Source: Closterium sp. NIES-65 | Lineage: Eukaryota > Streptophyta > Zygnematophyceae > Desmidiales > Closteriaceae | DNA length: 64,000 nt | Reading direction: 5' to 3' | Assembly: GCA_948144175.1 (NCBI GenBank) | Contig: CANXME010000106.1 | Coordinates: forward strand, 3,906,001-3,970,000 | Part shown: in pieces, positions 55,706 to 63,879 of the stretch | Layout: every line of letters begins with the position of its first letter | Numbering within the stretch: the stretch's first letter is position 1 | The notes under the pieces: model-generated | Database searches by the model: none | Told to the model about the DNA's origin: nothing | Seen by the model: the letters and a program-made list of their open reading frames with translations, nothing else | Program-made: the position numbers and the translations under genes

Positions 55706-56779
55706 CTGACCACCCCCAGAGCTGCTCCGCTGGGACGAGCCACTCCGACCCCCGCCTCCACCACCACCCCCGCCTCCACCGCCACCCCCGTCTCCACCGC
55801 CACCTCCCCCACCAGGACCGTCGCTCCCACCGCTCCCACCGCCTCCTCCGCTACCACCTCCGCCGCCACCTCCGCCTCCACCGCCGCCACTAGTACCTCC
55901 ACTCCCGCCACCACCTCCACCGCCACCCCCACTCCCTCCGCCACCCCCACCTCCTCCGCCACTGCCTCCTCTAGATCCACCCGCTCCCTTGCCCCCCTTG
56001 CCCTTGCCAGAGCGGCGTCTGCCGCTGGGGGCAGACGCCGCACCGACCGACTCAAAACCAGCGAGGTCGGCCGTAGGAGCAGAGGCGACAGAGGGCAGCA
56101 GGGGGGAAGGAGAACACCCCTCAAAGATGGGGGTGCGAGGGTCACCCCTAGAGGCCCCTACAGCGACTATACTCTTCTCAGCCGCTAGCAGGGACTCCTC
56201 AAGGAGGTCGACAGTGAGGGTGGTGGGACAGACAGAGAGAAACTGGTCCCTAACGACACGAAGGGACTCAGGAAGACGGGTGACGAGAAAGTAGAGAGTG
56301 ATATACATGGGAGGAGGGTTTGCGGCGCGGAACTCAGCAGGAAGGGCAGCGCGGTAGCGAGCGTCACTAGCGCGGAGGTGGGTAACGAGGTCAGCGACAG
56401 TGGGAAAGGAAGCGAGGTCAGGGAAGAGAAACGGTAGCATGAGGCGGCTAAGGGTAGCGGAGGAAGGGGAGGAGTAGCGTGCAACTACAGCGTCGTACAA
56501 GGCCTGAGCGGTCTTGCACTGACTAAAGTGGGCACGCTCAGAGGAAGGGAGGTGGCGACGCACAGCAAGACGTGCAGCAGCATCGCGGGTCGCCCACTTG
56601 GAGCGAACGGCAGAGTCAGCATCAGCAGGCGGGGCAGGGACAGCTCCAGAGACAAAGTCAAAGAGAGAGACCTCATCTATCGCATCACACAGTAAGTACA
56701 GCTGCAGGTCTTCAATCCAGACGGCAAAGTCAATGGCCCTCCCCTCAGCGTCAAAAGTAAGAACATTGGGGTTGGCCAT
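50846..56779 (-). CDS. E5 gag-pol polyprotein, intact
   Basis: 1977 residues from ATG 56779; the frame is open slightly further upstream but this Met (MANPNVL) is conserved in E1, E2 and E4. It makes the particle protein and all enzymes for copia retrotransposition. Approximate residues: gag 1-500, with a Gly-rich tract 270-345, poly-Gln 360-385 and a variant zinc knuckle C-x13-C-x3-H-x4-C near 403-428. Protease DSGAS is near 533. The integrase finger H..H..C..C spans 686-730, with catalytic D near 757, D (HSDRGGEF) near 825 and E (NGIAERR) near 861. The repeat linker GGAEP/GGAES is at 1040-1112. Reverse transcriptase runs 1480-1740 with YVDD near 1651. RNase H runs 1815-1930 (DASWADD, CEAEIYAG, YVDNKAM). 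Gag and pol share one frame, so their ratio must be set after translation or by other means. Confidence 0.93.
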
Positions 56780-56799
56780 GGCAGCAGCTGAAAGTCTCA

Positions 56800-57880
56800 C
56801 CGGGCTGGAAGAGTCGGGTAGGTCAGCAGTAGAGGAACACAGCTCAGGGACAGCAGCACGGCTCCTCAGGTGGCTCGCGTGGCTTAGGCGGCTCGGGCGG
56901 CTCGGGCGGCTCGGGCGGCTCGGGCGGCTCGGGCGGCTCGGGCGTCTCGCGCGGCTCGGGTGGCGTAGGGGCTCACGGGCGGCGCGGGCTGCTGGGGCTG
57001 CTCACGTGCAGCACGGCGGGCTGCAGCAGGGCCGGTGGTGGGCTGTAGCCGGGCCGGTGGCGGGCTGTAGCAGGGCCGGCGGCGGGCTGTAGCAGGGCCG
57101 GCGGCGGGCTGTAGCAGGGGCCGGTGGCGGCTGTAGCAGGGGCCGGTGGCGGGCCTAAGCGGGGCCAGCTCGGGGCCGATAGGGCGTAGGTGGGGCCGGC
57201 GCGGGGCCGAAGAGGGGCCTAAGCGGGGCCGACGGAGCCTACGCGGGGCCGACACGGAGCCGAGACGGGGCCTGGGCGGGGCCTACGCGGGGCCGACGAG
57301 GGGTACGCGGGGTCGACGAGGGGTACGCGGGGCCTACGCGGGGCCGACGAGGGGTACGCGGGGCCTACGCGGGGCCTACGTGGGGCCGACGAGGGGTACG
57401 CGGGGCCTACGCGGGGCCGACGAGGGGTACGCGGGGCCGACGAGGGGTACGCGGGGCCGACGAGGGGTACGTGGGGCCTACGCGGGGCCGACGAGGGGTA
57501 CGCGGGGCCTACGCGGGGCCTACGTGGGGCCGACGAGGGGTACGCGGGGCCTACGCGGGGCCGACGAGGGGTACGCGGGGCCCACGAGGGGTACGCGGGG
57601 CCGACGAGGGGTACGTGGGGCCTACGCGGGGCCGACGAGGGGTACGCGGGGCCGACGAGGGGCCTAAGCAGGGGCCGACGAGGGGCCTAAGCGGGGCCGA
57701 CGAGGGTCCTAAGCGGGGCCGACGAGGGGCCTAAGCGGGGCCGACGAGGGGCCTAAGCGGGGGCCGACGAGGGGCCTAAGCGGGAGCACGACGGGAGGGG
57801 CGACTCGGAGGGTCGCTAAAAAAATGCGCGCCTCGGGGCGCGCTTCGGTGGGCCCTAGGAACAGGCCCTAGGAAGGGACC
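56800..57880 (-). repeat. E5 GC-rich repeat leader
   Basis: About 35 units of ggggccgacgaggggtacgc and ggggcctacgc (57240-57660), grading into gaggggcctaagc units (57660-57785). Toward gag are ggcgggctgtagcagggccg units (57020-57140) and a ggctcgggc array (56880-56950). Ends in a gcgcgcctcggggcgcgc hairpin (57826-57843). Confidence 0.85.
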
Positions 57881-57893
57881 TGCTCTGATTCCA

Positions 57894-58025
57894 TGAGAAA
57901 GTACGAACGAGAAGTGGAATGACTATGAACGAAGTGAGTACAAATAGGAAACCCTAATTGGGTTGTACCCCCTATGGGATACCCCACTATAGCCTACAGA
58001 AACAAGTAAGCTATAAGTTCTGACA
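57894..58025 (-). repeat. E5 5' LTR
   Basis: 132 bp, followed on the element strand by the primer site at 57893 downward. Confidence 0.93.
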
Positions 58026-58030
58026 ACGCG

Positions 58031-58285
58031 AAGGTTCCGCGGGTCGCGTAGCGTCCCGAACAGACCCTTACCGAATTCGGTAGAAGGCAATTCGGTGGCA
58101 ACTGAGAAGGCCAGAATTCGGTGCACGTAACCTAGCTCGGTGCTATAACTATTATAAAATATAGGAAAGCACCTAGCCTAGGAAATCAAGCAATTCATGC
58201 ATGCATATGCTTATCCTATGCTAGAAATAGCATAATAAAGTAGAGGCAAGCAAGCATAGCTGGCATAAGCCATCGTACTCTCACA
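58031..58285 (-). repeat. G2 5' LTR, right piece
   Basis: 255 bp, completes the LTR interrupted by E5; nearly identical to 37819-38073. Confidence 0.9.
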
Positions 58286-58290
58286 GAGGG

Positions 58291-59889
58291 AGACCCGGAT
58301 GCACTTGAAATCTCGACTCCGCGCTCTTACGCGGAGGCCGTAGAGGGTCCCTACTCCTCTCAGTGGGAGGCAGCTATGGATGCAGAGATGGCTTCCTGGA
58401 AGTCCACAGGCACCTACGTTGACACGGTTCCCCCACCTGGGGCGAACATCGTCAGTGGCGTGTGGATCTTCAGGGTGAAGCGGCCGCCAGGTTCTCCACC
58501 TGTCTTCAAGGCGCGGTACGTGGCTCGTGGCTTCAGTCAGCGGCAGGGAGTTGACTACTTTCACACCTTCTCTCCCACCCCGAAGATGACCACTCTTCGG
58601 GTGCTGCTGCACATAGCCGCTCAGCGCGACTACGAGCTTCACTCTCGTGACTTCACCACTGCTTTCTTGCAGGGTAGCCTGCACAAGGAGATCTGGCTGC
58701 GCCGCCGACCTGGCTTCATTGGGACTTTTCCTCCTGGCACCCAGTGGAGCCTCCAACGGCCAGTCTACGGTCTCCGCCAGGCACCGCGTGAGTGGCACGA
58801 CACACTAAGGACTACGCTTGCGGCTCTTGGGTTTGTTCCCTCTACTACCGACCCGTCGCTGTTTCTGCGTACCGACACCTCTTTGCCGCCATTCTACATC
58901 CTCGTGTACGTCGTCGATTTGGTCTTTGCCACTGCTGACACTGCTGGACTCGCCCACGTAAAGTCCGAGCTACAGAAGAGACACACGTGCACAGACCTGG
59001 GTGAAGTGCGCAGCTACCTTGGCTTGCAGATCACTCGGGACAGAGCACGCTGCACCATTACCTTGACTCAGTCACACATGGTGCAGCAGGTCCTTCAGCG
59101 CTTCAGCTTCACGTACTCCTCGCCTCAGGCCACTATCTGGCTACTCGCCACTCGCTCTCAGCTCTGCCTTCGGATGAGTCCGTAGAGTCGAGTGGCCCGT
59201 ACCCAGAGCTTGTTGGCTGCCTCATGTACCTGATGACCTGCACACGACCTGACCTTGCATACCCTCTTAGCATCCTTGCACGCTGTGTTGCTCCTAGGAG
59301 ACACAGACCAGAGCACATGGCTGCAGCGAAGAGAGTGTTGCGCTACTTGTGCAGTACGTCGGGTGTGGGGCTAGTGCTTGGAGGGCAGAGTCCAGTGGTC
59401 CTCACTGGGCACGCAGACGCTTCTTGGGCTGACGACCAGGCTACTCAGCGGTCGTCACAAGGTTACACCTTCATCCTTGGTTCCGGCTCTGTTTCGTGGC
59501 GGGCTACTCGCTCGACTTCTGTTCTCGGCTCCAGTTGTGAGGCTGAGATCTACACAAGAGCCATGGCTGCTTAGGAGCTTCGCTCGCTCACCTACTTGCT
59601 GACTGACCTCGGAGAGCTGCCTCGTTCTCCTCCAGTGCTATACGTAGACAACAAGGCCATGCTGGCCTTGTGTCGGGAGCAGCGCCTGGAGCACAGTACG
59701 AAGCACACTGCTCTCCGCTGCTTTCTTGCTCGTGAGTTGCAGCAGCGTGGTCTGTTGCGACTTGCGTACGTGGCCTCTGAGGCCAACACTGCTGATATCT
59801 TCACCAAGGCACTTGTGCCTTGTGATCATCAGCGCTTCTGTACTCAGCTTGGTCTTGTGCCTGTCTTGCCTCACTTGCTCACTTCTTGA
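58291..59889 (+). pseudogene. E2 reverse transcriptase and RNase H, last part
   Basis: Resumes the E2 frame (DALEISTPRSYAEAVEGPY). RT motifs include WIFRVKRPPG, ARGFSQRQGVDYF and LQGSLHKEIWLRR. The catalytic YVDD reads YVVD (about 58905-58918), losing one metal-binding Asp. A small indel near 59135 shifts the frame. RNase H (59395-59889) has GHADASWADD and YVDNKAM, with a stop in AMAA-stop-ELRSL near 59573. The final stop is 59887-59889. Confidence 0.85.
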
Positions 59890-60103
59890 CCTTGCTTGTA
59901 CCGTCACATACATATATACTCCCGCTCTTGCTTGTTTAGCCTTTTATATATGTGTGTGTGTACTCCTGCATGTGAACTGTCCTTCTTGCCTTGAACTTGT
60001 GCTCGGAATGTGTGGTGACTTTGTGATCCACCCTGAGCTTTGCTTTGTTTTGCTTGACTGGTCTTGTGACCCCTTGTTCTCCCCCACTTTGCCTATAGGG
60101 GTG

Positions 60104-60225
60104 TGTCAAATTATAATGTTGTGTAGGCTGTAGTGGGGTAGCCTATATGGGGTACACATTTCTAGGGTTGCATATTTGTACCACTATCATTCCTTAGTGC
60201 AGTCATTCTTGTTTCAACTTTCTCA
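60104..60225 (+). repeat. E2 3' LTR
   Basis: 122 bp; preceded by tataggggtg, the purine tract, and the conserved 3' block (59990-60095). Confidence 0.92.
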
Positions 60226-60485
60226 GTATGTGAGTCAGCACGTGGCAGAATTCGCGTGTCGCAAGGGTAAAAATATATGCGGTATTTCAATTTTCACTAA
60301 AATACATTGCAGTTTCAATTATCAGAAACATACGTCTTATCTCGTACACAAAAATAGGTGTCGTATAAAAAGGCTAGCCTGTTTATAAGAGACACCCGTA
60401 TAATAGACAACCCCTGTCTACTATTCAACACTGTCTTATATCTGGGCGATGACGGTAGTTGAGAGACAGTGGCCTTATATGGAAG

Positions 60486-60786
60486 AGTAGCCAGAATCCA
60501 AACTAGAGCCTTGACGGGTACAGGTTGCGGGACTATGGCTGAGGCGACGCGAGCGGTCTTGGCGACGCGCAATTCTGGTGACTCGGGCAAATCGCCGCTA
60601 ATCGCGGCAGAAATCACGTCGGTGAATTGCCACCCCCCCCCCCCCCCCCCCCCCCCCTCTCCCCCTCCCCCATGAAAAATCGCATTAGGGTGGTACCTAA
60701 CACTACTCGTTGTCATCAGGGCGAGTACACCAGGTCGGTCTGAAATATCAGTGTTACACAAAAATTCACTTTTTATTGTAAGGGCG
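60486..60786. other. Spacer with poly-C run
   Basis: No gene recognised. Contains about 24 consecutive C (60633-60656), a slippage-prone run. Confidence 0.5.
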
Positions 60787-62853
60787 CCAGGGCTCTGGTT
60801 AGCAGGGTGAATCACCCTTACAATTTTTACTATATGGCTGGGTTGTCGTCCTTTGCCTTTTTTTTCAGAGTTGTTTGTGGCTGGACCCTTTTTCGAAAAA
60901 GCTCTGTTTCACAATAGGCTGATATTTCAGAGTGGTCTGTGTAACCAGACTGTTGTAAAAGACTCGAAACGAATTTGACACTGACGAATTTCCGGGGGGG
61001 GGGGGGGGGGGGGGGGTTCCAGCACATCAACAGTCGGCGAAAATCTTGCCGCAATTAGCGGCTAACTTTCACAATCACGACTGTGCGGGTCTGGGCCTAC
61101 TTTTGGATTCTAGGTACTCTGATTTCCAGAGTAGTTTTTTTCCCAACTCTGAAATCTAGGGTTGTTCATGCGCCTTACTCTGATTTGTCAGAGTAACCCT
61201 ACACTTCAAAAAATAAAACCTAGGCACGTCAGAGTAATATTTTTCTCTACTTTGATGTTGGTTAAGTTTCCTGTATGAAAGTTTTTGTTACGCCTTTTGT
61301 GCTTGTACTATGTTTCATTTCCGCGTTGCCCACGTTTCCCCCCTCAGTGCGTTGTTTCCAAGTGACGTGTTGGCACCAATAATTTGACTCAAGGAGAGGG
61401 GAGGGGAGTGGCTGACATGTGCGCTGGTTGAGAAGTTGTCAAACTTTTGTAGCCAATCAACGCTCATATTGCCCCCAACACACGACCGAAATCAGGATAA
61501 TAATCTCAACGATTCGGGGAAAACCCGCTAAACGTGGGGAGGGGGAGGGGGGGGAGGGGGGTGGGTGGGTTTCGGCTAGGGGGCATGTATCAGGGCTAAT
61601 TTTTGGTTTTAAGCAACCCTTATCATCAGTCCTGCACCTTTGCAAAACCCTGATTATTAGTGTGACCCCTAGGGAAAATTATTTTCTATCACGGTTTTCC
61701 ATAGTTTCAAAACATTCACCCTTATGCCACAGTGTCACAATTTTGAATACCCTGATGAAGTGTTTCTACGGAAGTTCCAAACAAAAAACGAATTCGAGGA
61801 TCGATCTCGAGCCATCATCGTTCCGAAGTCCAGACAACCGACCAGGCCACTCCAAAGCGGAAGTTCGATAGTTTGATGGTACAACTCATTGTACCGGGAC
61901 AGAAGTGCGTAGGTAAATTGGGGGGGAGGGAGTTAGGGGGAAGGGGGTGATGTTACGCGCTTCAGGGTTAAACTCGTTATGAAATCGGTAACCCTGAGTC
62001 ATCAGTGTGCCTTAAATGTAAACCCTGGCATATCAGGAAAATTCTAGCTCCCGAAAAAATTACCCTAGGCCATCAGTGTGACTACCGAGAACCACCCTGA
62101 TAATCAGGGTACCAGGGTGATTTACACTGATAAAATTTGCCCTGGCATGTATTCCCTATACAGAGTAAATTCGGTCCCTGAAAAAAAACCCCAGAGGCTT
62201 CAAAGTAACCTACAGCATAACTCTGACAAATCAGAGAAATCTTAAGTTCCAAAAAAAAAACCCAGCGGGTACAGAGTTACTTTAAAAAATGACTCTGATT
62301 TTCAGAGAAACAGAGTAATTTATTCTGATAACATGGGGCCTGGTGCGGGTCGCCTTGACGGCCCGGACCGCCAGGACACGGCGCAGCCGTGCAGAGTGGC
62401 AGGACATCATCACGTCCCACCTTCTGCATAGCACAGCACAGCGCGGCGCGTGCACGCACTCCCCTCCACACCGAACCTTCCAGATTCCCACTACCATCAC
62501 ACACCCTCCCTGGACACCCCACCGGGACGGGAAGCTCTCACAGCAACGCTCTGCAGACAAGCAGAGTATTTTCTACAAGCTCAGCCACTGTCTCACCACC
62601 ACTCAGCTCCCGTCTGAGTGTCTAGCTAGCTAGCCACATCCCGTTTTCTTGTCCATGGCGGCTGACGTTCTTTGTCACGATGACGACGAGGCCGGCAAGC
62701 CTCGTTCCGACTCTCCCCCGAGAACAGGTCTCAGCTTTCTGAGGCCTTTTGTGGTTCCCATTACCGAGTCTGTCCAGACGCGGGCAGATCCGCCCTCCCT
62801 ACCCACTACTGGTTCCAATGCAACGACCCCAGAACCTGCCGCTGCCGGCCCAT
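60787..62853 (+). mobile_element. Second, truncated hAT copy, with nested element
   Basis: 60787-61090 matches 9618-9912 and 62343-62853 matches 9905-10415. Between them lies the 1252-bp insertion described next. Similarity ends at 62853, inside the transposase N-terminus. Confidence 0.85.
61091..62342. mobile_element. 1252-bp non-autonomous DNA element with motif arrays
   Basis: Flanked by the 8-bp duplication gtgcgggt (61083-61090 / 62343-62350); the uninterrupted site is at 9905-9912. The ends are weakly inverted (ctgggcct / caggcccc). It has no coding capacity, but both ends are dense with short palindromic motifs of two types, actctga...tcagagt and accctga...tcagggt. The 8-bp duplication and subterminal motif clusters suit a hAT-type element, and the motifs resemble transposase binding sites of the kind known in Ac and Spm. 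Confidence 0.8.
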
Positions 62854-62878
62854 TGTTAGCGGCAGTTTCCCCAGTCTA
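62655..62878 (+). pseudogene. hAT transposase N-terminal fragment
   Basis: ATG at 62655 (MAADVLCHDDDEAGKP), about 66 codons alignable with 10217 onward before the copy is truncated. At the codon where the 10.2-kb copy has its first stop (TAA 10394), this copy has GAA, so that stop is a later mutation there. Confidence 0.75.
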
Positions 62879-63043
62879 AACATGAAAGGGTGAAAACAAT
62901 GTGCACACTGATGAGCAAGAGTACCTTTCCAGCTGACACTGATAAAAAAGTCTGACATGGCTGACCCACCCTTACCCAAAGACCAACTTCAGCGAACTGG
63001 CCTTGCGAGTAAGAGTGCCCCAAATCCTATCCAGAGGCCTGGC
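62872..63043. mobile_element. Block B, inverted copy
   Basis: Reverse complement of 9123-9292, lying between the truncated hAT copy and the end of EMC2. Its orientation relative to the EMC2 sequence is opposite in the two places. Confidence 0.65.
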
Positions 63044-63052
63044 ACAGACACA

Positions 63053-63229
63053 TCATAGTACAAGCTTCGCTAGTGTGGGCTCCACTACAGGTTTGAGCAG
63101 CTCAGGGCGTTTGAAGCGGTACTCCTGTTTGATCGCCTTTGCTGTTGCCTCCACCAGTCCTTCTGGTTCGCCCTCCACCGCTGCTGCCCCCCTTGATGGC
63201 TTGCCTGCTGAGCGCAGCGCTGCTGATGC
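63053..63229 (-). CDS. EMC2: EMC2 terminal exon
   Basis: 58 codons plus a TGA stop (63053-63055). The acceptor is TTGTGCAG at 63230 and the exon starts in phase 0, matching the phase-0 end of the exon at 63766-63879. The product ends with an amphipathic stretch EATAKAIKQEYRFKRPELLKPVVEP, laid out like the plant EMC2 tail (..LAAEAL..DY...AP..L..V). EMC2 is a cytosolic TPR subunit of the ER membrane protein complex, which inserts tail-anchored and multipass proteins. The assignment rests mainly on the neighbouring exon. Confidence 0.7.
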   Translation of the reverse strand, partial: ASAALRSAGKPSRGAAAVEGEPEGLVEATAKAIKQEYRFKRPELLKPVVEPTLAKLVL

Positions 63230-63500
63230 CTGCACAACATGCACCACAGATGGGAGAGCATGTAAGAAGTTGGCATAGGGTTGGAAACACGGCCACCGGC
63301 CCCTCCCTCTGGTACGCCCTCCACCGCTGCTGCCCCCCTCGTGATGGATTTCCCTCGTGACATGCACCACATTAGGAGAGAGCATGTAAGAAGTTGGCAT
63401 GGGGTTGGAGACAAGGGCACCGGCCTCGGGCTCGCCCTCCACTACTGCTGCTCCCCGTGATGGCTTGCCTGCTGAGCGCAGCGCTGCTGATGCCTGCAGC
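63160..63500. repeat. Tandem triplication of EMC2 acceptor and exon start
   Basis: A unit of about 125 bp holding the intron end, AG acceptor and first ~60 exon bases occurs at about 63170-63290, 63300-63415 and 63425-63500. Only the leftmost copy continues to the stop. The rightmost copy (pseudo-exon start 63493, after CTGCAG) also keeps a usable acceptor. Confidence 0.7.
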
Positions 63501-63609
63501 CATGCACACGTGCACAGCAACCCCTGCATGGTACCAGTAGCACTCAATTGCAAACAGCTAACATGCTGTGAATTGTAACACACTTTTCCTAATACAACAA
63601 TCTGCCCTC

Positions 63610-63652
63610 ACCATGCAAGTGCCATAGAGCGCCCTCAGGTTGGTCCCTCCGC
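63610..63652 (-). repeat. Duplicate of EMC2 exon end plus donor
   Basis: Repeats the last ~45 bases of the 63766-63879 exon, including the TTGCATG/GTGAG donor, but has no acceptor in front. A third, shorter copy of the same stretch lies at 63697-63712. Confidence 0.7.
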
Positions 63653-63765
63653 TGTACTCAAAAGACTTTAGAGTCAACTCAAAGTCACATCTTACAGTGC
63701 AAGTGCCATATAGCGATGGTTCGGCTCCCCATCTATTGAGTATAGAATCTGAGAGTAGCGCTCAC

Positions 63766-63879
63766 CATGCAAGTGCCATAGAGCGCTCTCAGGTTGGTCC
63801 CTCCACTGTACTCAGTGGCAGCAGCATAGTGTGATATGGCCTGCCGATAGTTCTCTGCTCCGCCTATCGAATAGAGAAT
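63766..63879 (-). CDS. EMC2: EMC2 penultimate exon (TPR region)
   Basis: 114 bp, phase 0 at both ends, acceptor CCCAG and donor ATG/GTGAGC. It encodes ILYSIGGAENYRQAISHYAA, then a GG.NLRALYG motif. This matches the conserved plant and animal EMC2 (TTC35) segment (LY.LGG..N...A..Y.......GG.N.RALFG). The gene continues upstream beyond the right edge. Confidence in the family is good; only two exons are visible. Confidence 0.8.

Larger units (their letters stand above)
50517..58025 (-). mobile_element. Ty1/copia element E5, structurally intact
   Basis: 7.5 kb. The 132-bp LTRs (50517-50648, 57894-58025) appear identical, and the target duplication acgcg is perfect (50512-50516 / 58026-58030). 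A purine tract, near-consensus primer site (TGGAATCAGAGCAGG) and one uninterrupted gag-pol frame are present. This is the youngest and best candidate for an active, autonomous element here. Confidence 0.94.
37691..58285 (-). mobile_element. Ty3/gypsy chromovirus G2 (contains E6, E4, E5)
   Basis: Perfect target duplication gaggg (37686-37690 / 58286-58290). The 3' LTR is 37691-38073 (383 bp); the 5' LTR is 50399-50516 plus 58031-58285 (373 bp, explained by one 10-bp indel), split by E5. Interior pieces are 38074-39824, 41447-42602 and 49922-50398. Without insertions it is only about 4.1 kb because most of RT, RNase H and integrase is deleted. Confidence 0.93.
20810..60225 (+). mobile_element. 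Ty1/copia element E2, outermost host of the nest
   Basis: Plus-strand copia element cut into 20810-24629, 36084-37690 and 58291-60225 by gypsy elements G1 and G2. LTRs of 122 bp (20810-20931, 60104-60225) have TG...CA ends and a perfect 5-bp duplication gtatg (20805-20809 / 60226-60230). Subtracting the insertions gives about 7.4 kb, the size of E1, E4 and E5. The coding sense rejoins exactly at each junction (for example ...TSPA / LLWTGK across G1). Confidence 0.93.
13225..60485. mobile_element. Small inverted-repeat DNA element split by E1 and E2
   Basis: TACCGTCATCGCCCAGATA at 13255-13273 recurs inverted at 60439-60457, and looser inverted similarity extends outward (ataaggc / gccttat). 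Removing E1 (13295-20583) and E2 (20810-60225) joins 13225-13294, 20584-20809 and 60226-60485 into about 560 bp of AT-rich sequence with mirrored gtcttataa/ttataagac motifs. I infer a MITE-like element that served as landing site. Target duplication is not visible, so the ends are approximate. Confidence 0.5.

Noticed and set aside
57146..57734. Frames of GPTRGTRG repeats
   Set aside because: E5 leader minisatellite read on the antisense strand.
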